From: Brotonthovivens ammoniilytica
GTDB lineage: Bacteria > Bacillota > Clostridia > Lachnospirales > Lachnospiraceae
Direction: 5' to 3'
Length of the DNA stretch: 64,000 bases
NCBI RefSeq assembly: GCF_025566885.1
Contig: NZ_JAOQJQ010000007.1
Location: 1-64,000, forward strand
The notes below the pieces were generated by a model. That model did no database searches, was not told the DNA's origin, and saw only the letters and a program-made list of their open reading frames with translations. Made by a program: the position numbers and the translations under genes. Shown here piece by piece: positions 16,422 through 25,148 of the stretch; position 1 is the first letter of the stretch; each line of letters begins with the position of its first letter.

Positions 16422-17075
16422 TCATTTCTCTTGTTCTGATTTCACACTGACTGTAACTCCGTCTCCAAAAGGCAGTACCGATGTCTGAAGCTGTCTGTGA
16501 TGGGTCAGCTGATACAGATAATCCCGCATACGTTTATGAATGGTGCGGTCCCGTCTTGTCACTGCAAACCGCGACTCTATAATATTTCCATCCTGAAGCA
16601 CATTATCTGAAATCAAAATTCCGTTTGGATTTAACAAACGTAAAACATCATCCAGAAAGTGAATATACTGTCCCTTTGCCGCATCCATAAAAATAAAATC
16701 AAAAGGTTCTTCCAATTTTTTCAGCCAGTCCGCCGCATCCCCTTCTAAAAGAGTGATCTGCTCCTGGCGCCCTGCCCGCTTAAAATTGGCCCGGGCAATG
16801 GGAATCCGTTTTTCATAATTTTCAATGGTTACAATCTCTGCCAGAATCGGATTATATTCCGCCATCAAGAGAGCAGAAAATCCCACAGCTGTTCCCACCT
16901 CCAGAATCCGTCCGGGGCGCTTTAGTGCCAGCAGCACTTTCAAAAAGGTCTGCATCTCCGGCCGGATAATGGGAACAAATGCCTCAAGAGCCTCCTTTTC
17001 AATACAATTTAAAAGCTCAGTATTATCATCCTTTAGGGAATTGATGTATGTTACAAGTCTTTCGTTAATTATCAT
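16422..17075 (-). CDS. trmR: tRNA 5-hydroxyuridine methyltransferase (TrmR/YrrM-like)
   Basis: 217 residues, class I SAM-dependent O-methyltransferase of the CaOMT type. Motif I is LEVGTAVGFSALL near 58-70 and the acidic metal-binding motif is FIFMDAAKGQY near 127. B. subtilis TrmR (YrrM) methylates ho5U34 in tRNA to mo5U34 and is encoded next to the U32 genes, as here. The family also contains catechol methyltransferases, but the context favours tRNA. It starts 2 bp after ylbF ends. Confidence 0.87.
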   Translation of the reverse strand: MIINERLVTYINSLKDDNTELLNCIEKEALEAFVPIIRPEMQTFLKVLLALKRPGRILEVGTAVGFSALLMAEYNPILAEIVTIENYEKRIPIARANFKRAGRQEQITLLEGDAADWLKKLEEPFDFIFMDAAKGQYIHFLDDVLRLLNPNGILISDNVLQDGNIIESRFAVTRRDRTIHKRMRDYLYQLTHHRQLQTSVLPFGDGVTVSVKSEQEK

Positions 17076-17077
17076 TC

Positions 17078-17431
17078 TTATCCCTGCCGCTCATCATCCG
17101 GCAGTACAGTTTCAATCTCCAGATTCTCTGCCAGCATCCAGTTGATCTGACGAATCATTTTACAGACAGTGCTCTCTGCCTCCAGATAATTCCACACGGC
17201 ATCATTTCTGAACTCATTATATTCCTTTTGAAGCTGGTCCAGTTCCGAAAAAAGATCTATACGGTCACCGCTGTTTTGCAGCTCATAGTTCCTTTTCTTA
17301 AACTCATAAAGCTTCTGCACTTTTTCCGGATACTGCCTGATTTCACTCCGGGCTTTCTGGTATCTTTGATATTCACTGCTGTTTTTTACTGCTGCCAGAA
17401 AAGAATTTGCAGCTTTCTCAATATCGTTCAT
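17078..17431 (-). CDS. YlbF/YmcA family regulator
   Basis: 117 residues from MNDIEKAAN at 17431. The likely ribosome binding site GGAGGTG is inside the last codons of rnj (Met-Glu-Val-stop), so translation is probably coupled; an earlier ATG at 17494 would overlap rnj by 55 nt. All-helical protein resembling YlbF and YmcA, which in B. subtilis join YaaT in the Y-complex that directs RNase Y and affects competence, biofilm formation and sporulation. The C-terminal half AVWNYLEAESTVCKMIRQINWML is the most family-like part. Being next to an RNase gene fits RNA-decay control. Confidence 0.8.
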   Translation of the reverse strand: MNDIEKAANSFLAAVKNSSEYQRYQKARSEIRQYPEKVQKLYEFKKRNYELQNSGDRIDLFSELDQLQKEYNEFRNDAVWNYLEAESTVCKMIRQINWMLAENLEIETVLPDDERQG

Positions 17432-17439
17432 GAAATGAT

Positions 17440-19104
17440 CTACACCTCCATTATAATCGGCATAATCATTGGTCTTCTCTTGGTTTTCTTCCATACATAC
17501 TCACCCAGAGAATCCTTAATTTCTGTCTTTATTTTACCCCAGTCGGTAATTCCTTTTTCAGAAATCTGATATACCGTATCATTTAATACATGCTGCGCCT
17601 CATCCATAAGACTTTCAGATCCTCTGACATAGACAAAACCTCTAGAAACAATATCCGGTCCAGCCAGTATCTGTCCGGAACCTGACTCTAATGTTAATAC
17701 CACAATAATAATGCCGTCTTCCGCAAGATGCTGGCGGTCTCTCATAACAATATTTCCTACGTCGCCAACCCCAAGACCGTCCACGAAAACTGCGCCTACC
17801 TGTACCTTATCTACTACCTTCGCTCCCTCTTCATCTAATTCCAGCACATCTCCGGAAGAGAGCATTAAAATATTTTCCTTGCTGATTCCAAGCTCCTGGG
17901 CAACCTGGGCCTGTGCTTTCCGGTGCTTATACTCACCGTGTACAGGAATAGAATATTTGGGCCGTACCAGAGAATAAATCAACTTCATTTCTTCCTGGCA
18001 GGCATGTCCGGATACATGAGTATCATGGAAGATAACCTCTGCTCCCTGAACATATAAATCATTAATTACTTTTGAAACAGCCTTTTCATTGCCCGGAATC
18101 GGATTGGAGCTGAATACAATCAGGTCGTTTGGCTGAATTTTTACCTTGCGGTGCATACCGCTGGCCATTCTAGACAACGCTGCTAACGGTTCCCCCTGGC
18201 TTCCGGTTGTAATCAAAACAGTTTTCTCATCCGGATAGTTTTTCAGCTGTTCAATCTCAATCAGAGTATTGTCTGGGATATTCAGATATCCCAGTTCAGA
18301 AGCAGTGGCAATAATATTTACCATACTCCTTCCCTCTACTACAACCTTCCGGTCAAACTTATAAGCCGTATTAATAATCTGCTGTACGCGGTCCACATTG
18401 GATGCAAAGGTAGCTACAATAATTCTGTTGTTTTTATGGTCACTGAATATATTGTCAAAGGTTTTTCCAACAGTCTTTTCAGACATAGTAAATCCCGGCC
18501 GCTCCGCATTGGTACTGTCACACATCAGCGCCAGCACGCCCTTCTTTCCAATCTCTCCAAAGCGCTGAAGATCAATGGCATCTCCATATACAGGCGTGTA
18601 ATCTACTTTAAAGTCTCCGGTGTGAACAATGGTGCCCGCACCGGAATAAATCGCAAGAGCTGCCGCATCCTGGATACTGTGGTTTGTCCGTATAAACTCC
18701 ACTCTGAAACACCCAAGATTAATATGCTGTCCATATTTCACAACTTTACGCTTTACTTTTGTCAGCATACTGTGTTCTTTTAATTTATGCTCAATAATCC
18801 CATTGGTCAGCTTTGTGGCATAAATAGGAACATTGATTTCTCTTAATACATACGGCAGAGCGCCGATATGATCCTCATGTCCGTGGGTAATAAAAAAGCC
18901 TTTTACCTTTTCAATATTATCTCTTAAATATGTGATGTCCGGGATTACCAGGTCAATTCCCAGCATATCATCCTCCGGGAATGATAAACCGCAGTCCACG
19001 ACAATAATACTGTCTTCGTATTCAAAGGCAGTAATGTTCATTCCAATGGCTTCTAATCCGCCCAGTGGAATAATCCGTAATTTACTTTTCTTTGTATTGC
19101 TCAA
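17440..19104 (-). CDS. rnj: Ribonuclease J
   Basis: 554 residues. Metallo-beta-lactamase/beta-CASP ribonuclease with 5' exonuclease and endonuclease activity in mRNA decay and rRNA maturation. Zinc-site motif FITHGHEDHIGALPY is near residue 70; later GDFKVDYTP, the beta-CASP DSTNAERPG segment, TGSQGEPLAALSRMA and HVSGHA are all present, with the C-terminal RNase J domain. The start is taken as TTG at 19104 because GGAGGTG precedes it by 6 nt; another TTG at 19131 lacks a good site. It heads the ylbF-trmR-trhP-lactonase-fic group and follows DUF1292 by 119 bp, where I see no clear promoter. Confidence 0.96.
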   Translation of the reverse strand: MSNTKKSKLRIIPLGGLEAIGMNITAFEYEDSIIVVDCGLSFPEDDMLGIDLVIPDITYLRDNIEKVKGFFITHGHEDHIGALPYVLREINVPIYATKLTNGIIEHKLKEHSMLTKVKRKVVKYGQHINLGCFRVEFIRTNHSIQDAAALAIYSGAGTIVHTGDFKVDYTPVYGDAIDLQRFGEIGKKGVLALMCDSTNAERPGFTMSEKTVGKTFDNIFSDHKNNRIIVATFASNVDRVQQIINTAYKFDRKVVVEGRSMVNIIATASELGYLNIPDNTLIEIEQLKNYPDEKTVLITTGSQGEPLAALSRMASGMHRKVKIQPNDLIVFSSNPIPGNEKAVSKVINDLYVQGAEVIFHDTHVSGHACQEEMKLIYSLVRPKYSIPVHGEYKHRKAQAQVAQELGISKENILMLSSGDVLELDEEGAKVVDKVQVGAVFVDGLGVGDVGNIVMRDRQHLAEDGIIIVVLTLESGSGQILAGPDIVSRGFVYVRGSESLMDEAQHVLNDTVYQISEKGITDWGKIKTEIKDSLGEYVWKKTKRRPMIMPIIMEV

Positions 19105-19223
19105 AAAAGCACCTCCATTATTTCCGTTCAATTATTCTTTTTGTTTTCAATGTCTTAATGCCGGCGCAGGTTATTCTCCTGTCTCTCCCGCTTCAGCTTA
19201 AAACATTATCGTATCTTTTTCAT

Positions 19224-19481
19224 TTATCTTTCAATACCAACATCTTCCAGCATCTCCTCAAAAACTCTGGATATGGCATCAAGTTCCACGTCATCTTCTA
19301 CAAATTCATAGACAGTGTCCTCACCCTCTGTCTGAATCTCTTTTAAAATATATGCGTCAGAGTCCGCCTCCTCTTCTTCCGTTGCCAGAAGATAATTTCT
19401 GCCATTAATACAGGTCTGCTCTAACACAAATAATTCAATTGCTTCTCCGCTGTCCGGAGCGTTTAACATTATTTTTTCCAT
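19224..19481 (-). CDS. DUF1292 domain protein (YrzB-like)
   Basis: 85 residues from MEKIML at 19481 (GAGG 6 nt upstream). Small, very acidic protein with conserved FVLEQTCINGRNYLLA and a Glu/Asp-rich middle. DUF1292 is a Firmicute family without established function. The order ireB-ruvX-DUF1292 is the same as yrzL-yrrK-yrzB in Bacillus, which supports the call. Confidence 0.88.
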   Translation of the reverse strand: MEKIMLNAPDSGEAIELFVLEQTCINGRNYLLATEEEEADSDAYILKEIQTEGEDTVYEFVEDDVELDAISRVFEEMLEDVGIER

Positions 19482-19494
19482 ATTTTCCTCTAAA

Positions 19495-19923
19495 TTACAT
19501 CTGATTATGCAGATAATCCAGATAGCCCTGCAAAATAAAAGTGGCAGCCAGCTTATCGACATAATCTTTCCTGTCTTCTCTGCGGATGCCGCCTTCCATC
19601 ATTGCCCGGTCAGCCGCAACAGTTGTCAGCCTCTCATCCCACAATACTACCTCAAGCCCCGTACGCTTTTCTAACATCTCCTGAAACTGGAGGGTCTTCT
19701 CACAGCGTTCCCCCTGGGTATTGTTCATATTCTTGGGAAATCCCAGCACAATCTTATCAACTTCGTATGTTTCTTTTAATTCATCAATTCTTGCAAGAGT
19801 CTGCCGCAGCTTGCCGGGCGCTTTTCTGCGGATAATCTCCACCCCCTGGGCAGTAATTAACAAAGCATCGCTGACTGCAACTCCCACTGTCTTTGAACCA
19901 AAATCCAATCCCATAATACGCAT
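19495..19923 (-). CDS. ruvX: Holliday junction resolvase-like RuvX (YqgF)
   Basis: 142 residues. RNase H-fold nuclease; in E. coli YqgF acts in 16S rRNA 5' processing, and Holliday-junction resolution was proposed for the family. The acidic residues are placed as expected: Asp in [15 protein letters not shown], Glu in LWDERLTT and Asp in [15 protein letters not shown]. Lies 11 bp after ireB and 13 bp before DUF1292. Confidence 0.95.
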   Translation of the reverse strand: MRIMGLDFGSKTVGVAVSDALLITAQGVEIIRRKAPGKLRQTLARIDELKETYEVDKIVLGFPKNMNNTQGERCEKTLQFQEMLEKRTGLEVVLWDERLTTVAADRAMMEGGIRREDRKDYVDKLAATFILQGYLDYLHNQM

Positions 19924-19934
19924 ATCTTAACCGC

Positions 19935-20198
19935 CTATTCCCAGGAATGTTTTTTGATATAATATTTCAGCACTTCTTCTACTAGCTCATCCCGCTCAAT
20001 TTTCATCATCAGATTACGGGCATTCTTATAACTGGTAATGTAGGTTGGATCGCCGGACATGATATATCCAACAATCTGATTCACCGGATTGTAGCCTTTC
20101 TCAGACATTGCCTGATAAACGACTTCCAGAATATCGCTGATTCCCAGCTCCGGTTCCTTCTGTACTTTAAAATATTGTGTATGACTCATGTCCTGCAT
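19935..20198 (-). CDS. ireB: IreB family regulatory phosphoprotein
   Basis: 87 residues (former DUF965). In Enterococcus faecalis IreB is phosphorylated on threonine by the Ser/Thr kinase IreK and lowers cephalosporin resistance. Conserved core [26 protein letters not shown] is clear. No IreK/PrkC-type kinase is in the window. It follows mtaB by about 55 bp and leads into ruvX. Confidence 0.93.
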   Translation of the reverse strand: MQDMSHTQYFKVQKEPELGISDILEVVYQAMSEKGYNPVNQIVGYIMSGDPTYITSYKNARNLMMKIERDELVEEVLKYYIKKHSWE

Positions 20199-20253
20199 AT
20201 TAATAACCTCATTCGCTTTTTATCCGTATGTCCAATAACATTTCTCTGTTATT

Positions 20254-21534
20254 TTAATATAAATCCCCCGAAAATTCAACCTCCATTATCTGATTTTCCA
20301 GATGCTCCCGGGTCTGCAGACTGACTTTTACATATTCTGGAGTGAATCCTTTCATATAGCGCTGCCCGTTTATTTCTTCCTCTTCTTCAAATAAAACAGA
20401 CACGCTTTTTCCCTGATACCAGCGGACAAACTCCTGTTTCAGCTTTTCTGCCAGAGCAATTAATCTGCTGCTGCGTTCATTTTTTAAATGATCTGAAACC
20501 TGCCCGGGCATAACAGCCGCACGGGTTCCTTTTCGTACCGAATACTTAAATACATGAATTTCATAAAATCTGATATCTTCGGCAAATGCAAGTGTCTCCT
20601 GAAACTCTTCTTTTGTTTCCCCGGGAAAACCAACGATAATGTCTGTAGTAAGTGCCGGATGTTCATAATAGGTTCTTAAAATCCGGCATTTGTCTTTGTA
20701 TTCTTCCGGCGTGTATTTCCGGTTCATACGTTTTAACACCGTACCGCTGCCGCTCTGTAAAGACAGATGAAAATGCGGGCAGACCTTTTTTAGTTTACTT
20801 AATTCCGAAACAAATTCATCTGTTATGATGCCCGGCTCTAAAGACCCCAGGCGAATCCGGCGGATGCCCTCAATCCCATGAAGGGTCTGAATCAATGTCA
20901 GCAGAGATTCTTTGTGGTCAAGCCCAAAGGAGCTTAAATGGATTCCGGTAAGCACCAGCTCCTGGTATCCGTTTTGTGCAAGACTTAACGCCTCTTTATA
21001 AATATCCTCTGTTTTTCTGCTGCGCACCCGGCCTCTTGCGTAAGGAATAATACAATAGCTGCAGAACTGGTTGCACCCGTCCTGGACTTTTATAAAAGCT
21101 CTTGTATGCTCTGCTGCTTTGGTAAGGTACAACTCTTCATATTCTATAACGCCCTGATTTACATCTATGAAGCGATGCTCGTTTTGATGCTCCTGTTCAA
21201 ATTTCCAAATCAGCTCAAGCAGATCTTTTTTGCAGTTATTTCCGATTAAAATATCTACCAGCGGATCTTTTTGGGCCTCTTCAAAGGCCGTCTGCACATA
21301 ACATCCGGTACCCACTACAATACTGTCCGGATTCATTTTTTTTGCCCGGTGAAGCATCTGCCGGGATTTTCTGTCTGCAATGTTTGTCACAGAACAGGTA
21401 TTCACTATATAGATATCAGCTTTTGCCGAAAACGGAACAATCTCATATCCCGCCCGCTCTAACATCTGCTGCATGGCTTCTGTCTCATAAGCATTGACTT
21501 TACATCCAAGATTATGCAATGCTGCTTTTTTCAT
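20254..21534 (-). CDS. mtaB: tRNA threonylcarbamoyladenosine methylthiotransferase
   Basis: 426 residues. Radical-SAM methylthiotransferase that turns t6A37 into ms2t6A37 in ANN-decoding tRNAs. N-terminal MTTase domain starts HNLGCKVNAYETE and has its cluster cysteines in CKVN, VNTCSVTN and GTGCYVQT; the radical-SAM cluster is CNQFCSYC near 153-160; a C-terminal TRAM-like region ends the protein. MtaB rather than MiaB or RimO is indicated by the HNLGCKVN start and TNIADRKSRQ. In B. subtilis mtaB follows prmA-rsmE; here nifS-thiI and the HPr-like gene intervene. Confidence 0.95.
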   Translation of the reverse strand: MKKAALHNLGCKVNAYETEAMQQMLERAGYEIVPFSAKADIYIVNTCSVTNIADRKSRQMLHRAKKMNPDSIVVGTGCYVQTAFEEAQKDPLVDILIGNNCKKDLLELIWKFEQEHQNEHRFIDVNQGVIEYEELYLTKAAEHTRAFIKVQDGCNQFCSYCIIPYARGRVRSRKTEDIYKEALSLAQNGYQELVLTGIHLSSFGLDHKESLLTLIQTLHGIEGIRRIRLGSLEPGIITDEFVSELSKLKKVCPHFHLSLQSGSGTVLKRMNRKYTPEEYKDKCRILRTYYEHPALTTDIIVGFPGETKEEFQETLAFAEDIRFYEIHVFKYSVRKGTRAAVMPGQVSDHLKNERSSRLIALAEKLKQEFVRWYQGKSVSVLFEEEEEINGQRYMKGFTPEYVKVSLQTREHLENQIMEVEFSGDLY

Positions 21535-21553
21535 TTTCTTTACCTCTATTTTA

Positions 21554-21582
21554 TTGACTTTTAGTTTGAAAAAAGTTACTAT
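21554..21582 (+). promoter_or_regulatory. Promoter of the HPr-like gene
   Basis: -35 TTGACT (21554-21559), 17-bp spacer, -10 TACTAT (21577-21582). Leader about 30 nt with an AGGAGG site. Confidence 0.75.
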
Positions 21583-21621
21583 TAATGCAGAATCAATTTA
21601 TTTTTCTAGGAGGACTAATAC

Positions 21622-21852
21622 ATGATTACAGTACAGATTTCATTAAATTCAATTGATAAAGTTAAAAGCTTTGTAAATACAATTACACAATTTGATTGTG
21701 ACTTTGACTTAATCTCCGGAAGATATGTGATTGATGCAAAATCTATTATGGGCATCTTCAGTCTGGATCTTTCCAAACCACTGGATCTTTCCATTCATAC
21801 ATCATCAAACTCAGATGCCATTATGGAGAAACTGAAACCATATATTATTTAA
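21622..21852 (+). CDS. HPr-like protein without the active-site histidine
   Basis: 76 residues with an HPr fold signature: the helix and strand AKSIMGIFSLDLSKPLDLSIHTSS aligns with the region of HPr that carries regulatory Ser46 (KSIMGVMSLG). The segment that should hold phosphocarrier His15 (GIHARPA) reads NSIDKVKSF, so it cannot relay PTS phosphate at that site. This recalls Crh of Bacillus, which keeps Ser46 but has Gln at 15 and works in CcpA-dependent catabolite control. A regulatory role is inferred. It is a single gene with its own promoter and terminator and an AGGAGG site 8 nt before ATG. Confidence 0.75.
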   Translation: MITVQISLNSIDKVKSFVNTITQFDCDFDLISGRYVIDAKSIMGIFSLDLSKPLDLSIHTSSNSDAIMEKLKPYII

Positions 21853-21886
21853 TTTCAAAACAATCCAAGAATATACAAAGGAAAAA

Positions 21887-21917
21887 GGATCAGCAATTAT
21901 CTGCTGGTCCGTTTTTT
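21887..21917 (+). terminator. Terminator of the HPr-like gene
   Basis: GGATCAGCA (21887-21895) pairs with TGCTGGTCC (21902-21910), followed by G and six T. Confidence 0.85.
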
Positions 21918-21950
21918 ATACAATAGGAAATTAAAGTTTCCTATTGTATA
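21917..21950. repeat. Perfect 14-bp inverted repeat
   Basis: TATACAATAGGAAA (21917-21930) and TTTCCTATTGTATA (21937-21950) around TTAAAG. No U-run on either side in the right place. The TAGGAAA...TTTCCTA ends resemble those of the 51-bp repeats. Confidence 0.7.
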
Positions 21951-21972
21951 ACCCTCTCCTCAGGGAGGCGCA

Positions 21973-22017
21973 CTGCTGCGGACAGCATATATGCTGCTGA
22001 TGCATCCGCCGCAGGCA
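21973..22017. other. GC-rich nested hairpin downstream of thiI
   Basis: CTGCTGCGGA pairs imperfectly with TCCGCCGCAGGCAG and encloses the perfect palindrome CAGCATATATGCTG. It lies 10 bp beyond the thiI stop. No T-run; its GCACTGC(T)GCGG stretch is like part of the aroC downstream structure in inverted form. Confidence 0.5.
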
Positions 22018-22026
22018 GGTTTCTTT

Positions 22027-23211
22027 TTATGCCTCCACTACAATTGTTTCTGTTGTCTCTATGGCTGTCTTCATCAGCTCATCAATTTTTTCCTGCAGTT
22101 TTGTTTCCGACTTTTTAATAATATTCAAATTCGGTTTTGTAACCGGATGCTTTGCCACAAAAATTGTACAGCAGTCTTCAAAGGGCTGGATGGAAGTTTC
22201 ATACGTTCCGATTTTCTCTGAAACAGCTATGATTTCATTTTTATCAAAACCAATCAGCGGACGGTATACAGGCATGGTGCATACTTCATTGGTGGCCGCA
22301 AGAGACTGCATGGTCTGGCTTGCCACCTGTCCGATACTTTCTCCGGTAATCAGTCCAAGACATCTGTCCTCTCCGGCAAAATGTTCTGCTATTTTCATCA
22401 TATAGCGCCGCATAATAATAGTCAGTTCCTCGTGGGGGCACTGATCATAGATGTACAGCTGAATATCTGTGAAATTTACAATCTTTAAATGAATGGGGCC
22501 GCTGTAACGGGCAACAATTTTTGCCAGATCAATTACCTTTTGTTTAGCGCGCTCGCTTGTATAAGGGGGGGCATGAAAATAAACAGCGTCAATCTGAACG
22601 CCCCTCTTTGCGATCATATAACCCGCCACCGGACTATCAATTCCTCCTGAAAGCAGAAGCATTGCTTTTCCGTTGGTTCCCACCGGCATTCCTCCCGGGC
22701 CCGGAAGAATTATCGAATAGATATTGATCATATTTCGGATTTCAATATTTAACATAATATCCGGCTGATGAACGTCTACCTTCATTTCCGGATATGCATC
22801 CAGAATGATTCCTCCCAGTTCCATATTAATTTCCTGTGAATCCAGCGGGAAATTCTTTCTGGCTCTTCTGGAATTGACTTTAAAGGTTTTGTTTTTATCG
22901 GGATAAACCTGCTCCAGATAAGCAAGAACATCTTTTGACAACTGCTCAAAGCCCTGATCCTCCACCTGAACCATAGGGCAGACGCCAACAACACCAAAGA
23001 CTCTTGTCATGGCCTCCATAGCCTCATCATAATCATATTCTCCCTTTGCATTGACATAAATGCGTCCTTGCTCTTTTGTAATCTCAAACTCACCTTCCAC
23101 CGGTTTTAATGAAAATGTAAGCTGGGAAACCAGTGCATCCTCAAACAGATAACGGTTCTTTCCCTTAATACCGATTTCTCCGTATTTTATCAAAAATGAA
23201 TGAAATATCAT
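22027..23211 (-). CDS. thiI: tRNA 4-thiouridine synthetase ThiI
   Basis: 394 residues. Adenylates and thiolates U8 of tRNA, and can feed sulfur to thiazole synthesis. Ferredoxin-like and THUMP domains (about 1-165) are followed by a PP-loop SGGIDS at 188-193. The length shows that the rhodanese domain found in E. coli ThiI is absent, as in Bacillus, where sulfur comes from a dedicated cysteine desulfurase. The conserved Cys pair in FEDCCTIF near 345 is present. The desulfurase gene ends 15 bp upstream, so the two are a functional pair. Confidence 0.97.
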   Translation of the reverse strand: MIFHSFLIKYGEIGIKGKNRYLFEDALVSQLTFSLKPVEGEFEITKEQGRIYVNAKGEYDYDEAMEAMTRVFGVVGVCPMVQVEDQGFEQLSKDVLAYLEQVYPDKNKTFKVNSRRARKNFPLDSQEINMELGGIILDAYPEMKVDVHQPDIMLNIEIRNMINIYSIILPGPGGMPVGTNGKAMLLLSGGIDSPVAGYMIAKRGVQIDAVYFHAPPYTSERAKQKVIDLAKIVARYSGPIHLKIVNFTDIQLYIYDQCPHEELTIIMRRYMMKIAEHFAGEDRCLGLITGESIGQVASQTMQSLAATNEVCTMPVYRPLIGFDKNEIIAVSEKIGTYETSIQPFEDCCTIFVAKHPVTKPNLNIIKKSETKLQEKIDELMKTAIETTETIVVEA

Positions 23212-23226
23212 AATGTTCTCCTCTTT

Positions 23227-24384
23227 TTAATGCCTGCGGTATCTTTGAAGCATGGGAACTAACTTTGAAAGTTCCTTCAATGTATATGTAATCTCTTCTG
23301 GCTGCGTGTGGATGCTGAAACTAAAACGGATGGCTGACTCCTGAAGCTCTCTTGGCAGTCCAATGCTTTGCAGAGTACTGCTCACCGAAGGGTGATTAGA
23401 GGCGCAGGCGCTTCCAGCAGATACATAAATCCCACAATCCTCCAGCGCATGAAGCAGCACTTCGCTTCTAACCCCCTTAAAACTGACACTTACAATCTGC
23501 GGCGCCGAATCTCTTCCTGTTTTTCCATTTACAACTGCGCCTTCCACCGCCTGTACACCCTGCACAAACTGCTGCTTTATTTTATATAGATGGTCTATTT
23601 TTTCATCAAAGTCTTCATATGCTTCCTGAGCCGCCAGTCCCAGTCCTGCAATGCCAGGTGTATTTAACGTACCCGGACGCAGATCACGCTGCTGTCCTCC
23701 CCCGAAACTGATGGGTTTTATTTTTGTGTTTTCTCTGATATATAAAAATCCGATTCCTTTGGGACCATGTATTTTATGTCCGCTGACAGACATCAAATCA
23801 ATCCCCAGTCTTTTAGGTACAATTTTATATTTTCCATAAGCCTGAATAGCATCCACATGAACCAGGGTTTTAGGATTTTTCTTATGAATGATTTCTGCCG
23901 CCTCTTCAATGGGTTCTGCTGCTCCCATTTCATTATTTACCATCATCATGGAAACAAGTATCGTATCCTCACAGACTGCTTCCTTTAACTGCTCTAGATC
24001 AAGGATTCCATCCCGGTCTGCCTTCAGATAGGTAATCCGAAACCCCTGCTCCTCTAAAAAAAGCATGGTATTTTTCACAGAAGGGTGCTCCACAGAGGTG
24101 GTAATCAGATGCATCCCCGCCCGGCGGTTGGCCATAGCAGCCCCAATCAGAGCCAGATTGTTGGACTCTGTCCCTCCGGATGTAAATATAATTTCTTTTT
24201 CCGAACAGCGGAGAGTTTTTGCGATCTGAGACGCCGCCGTTTTGATATACCGCTCCGCTTCCACGCCCTTCATATGCATGGAAGAAGCATTTCCATAGTC
24301 AGAAATCAAAACTTTCATCATCAAATCTTTGACGGTCTCTGAACACTTTGTTGTAGCTGAATTATCTAAATAAGCTTCCATCAC
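23227..24384 (-). CDS. Cysteine desulfurase, ThiI-partner type
   Basis: 385 residues. PLP enzyme that removes sulfur from cysteine and passes it on as a persulfide. N-terminal YLDNSATT, TSGGTESNN near 70, PLP lysine in SGHKIHGPKGIG near 205, and the catalytic cysteine in SAGSACASN near 328 with a long enough loop for persulfide transfer. Position directly before thiI matches the nifZ-thiI pair of B. subtilis, so tRNA 4-thiouridine is the likely main use. No iscU or sufU is adjacent. Confidence 0.94.
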   Translation of the reverse strand: MMEAYLDNSATTKCSETVKDLMMKVLISDYGNASSMHMKGVEAERYIKTAASQIAKTLRCSEKEIIFTSGGTESNNLALIGAAMANRRAGMHLITTSVEHPSVKNTMLFLEEQGFRITYLKADRDGILDLEQLKEAVCEDTILVSMMMVNNEMGAAEPIEEAAEIIHKKNPKTLVHVDAIQAYGKYKIVPKRLGIDLMSVSGHKIHGPKGIGFLYIRENTKIKPISFGGGQQRDLRPGTLNTPGIAGLGLAAQEAYEDFDEKIDHLYKIKQQFVQGVQAVEGAVVNGKTGRDSAPQIVSVSFKGVRSEVLLHALEDCGIYVSAGSACASNHPSVSSTLQSIGLPRELQESAIRFSFSIHTQPEEITYTLKELSKLVPMLQRYRRH

Positions 24385-24386
24385 AC

Positions 24387-25136
24387 TTACTCCTGCATTT
24401 CTTTCATTTCAATGGCTGACATCACAAGAGACATCACACAAATCCCTGCCGTATCGGTTCTTAAAATCCGCTTGCCAAGGGATATGACCTCCATGGACGC
24501 TCTGGCAGCCGCAATCTCCTCTTCTGAAAATCCGCCTTCGGGACCGATGATCACACTTACAGACTTTCCCGGTTCTATTGCATCAAGAGCCTCCTTTGTA
24601 GCTTTCATTCCCCGTTCATTTTCATAAGGAACCAGATTAATCTCACAGGTTTTGGCATACTGAAGGGCATCCCGGTAACTCATAACAGGATGTATCTGTG
24701 GGATCATACTCCGCTTGGACTGCTTTGCAGCGCTCTCTGCAATCGCCTGCCAGCGGCGGATTTTGTTGGCTGCTTTTTTTTCATCCAGCTTCACCACGCA
24801 GTATTTCATGGCAACCGGAATAATCTCATACACCCCAAGCTCCACAGCCTTTTCTATTACCATTTCCATCCGGTCTCCTTTTGGAAGCGCCTGAAACAGA
24901 TAAATTTTAGAAGACAGTTCCGTCAATACGGCCTCTTCCTGTAAAATATCTGCCTGTACAAAATCTTCTCCAACCTCTGCAACCGCACAGTACAAATTCT
25001 GTCCTCCCGTGCTGCTGATTCTGATTTTCTCACCGCACTTCATGCGGAGCACATTTCTGATATGATTCACATCAGAGCCGGTAATAGTTACATACTCCTT
25101 ACCGATCTGACTATCATCTACAAAAAACTGATGCAT
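24387..25136 (-). CDS. rsmE: 16S rRNA m3U1498 methyltransferase
   Basis: 249 residues, SPOUT-class enzyme acting on 30S subunits. N-terminal PUA-like region with DVNHIRNVLRMKCGE; C-terminal knot with IGPEGGFSEEEI near 195 and ISLGKRILRTDTA near 223, where LRTETA is usual. It begins 12 bp after prmA and ends 2 bp before the desulfurase start, so the set is one operon. Confidence 0.96.
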   Translation of the reverse strand: MHQFFVDDSQIGKEYVTITGSDVNHIRNVLRMKCGEKIRISSTGGQNLYCAVAEVGEDFVQADILQEEAVLTELSSKIYLFQALPKGDRMEMVIEKAVELGVYEIIPVAMKYCVVKLDEKKAANKIRRWQAIAESAAKQSKRSMIPQIHPVMSYRDALQYAKTCEINLVPYENERGMKATKEALDAIEPGKSVSVIIGPEGGFSEEEIAAARASMEVISLGKRILRTDTAGICVMSLVMSAIEMKEMQE

Positions 25137-25148
25137 TGATTCACCTGC

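Noticed and set aside
21917..21950. Perfect inverted repeat as an intrinsic terminator of thiI or the HPr-like gene
   Set aside because: No T-run follows on either strand; the HPr-like gene already has a terminator ending at 21917.
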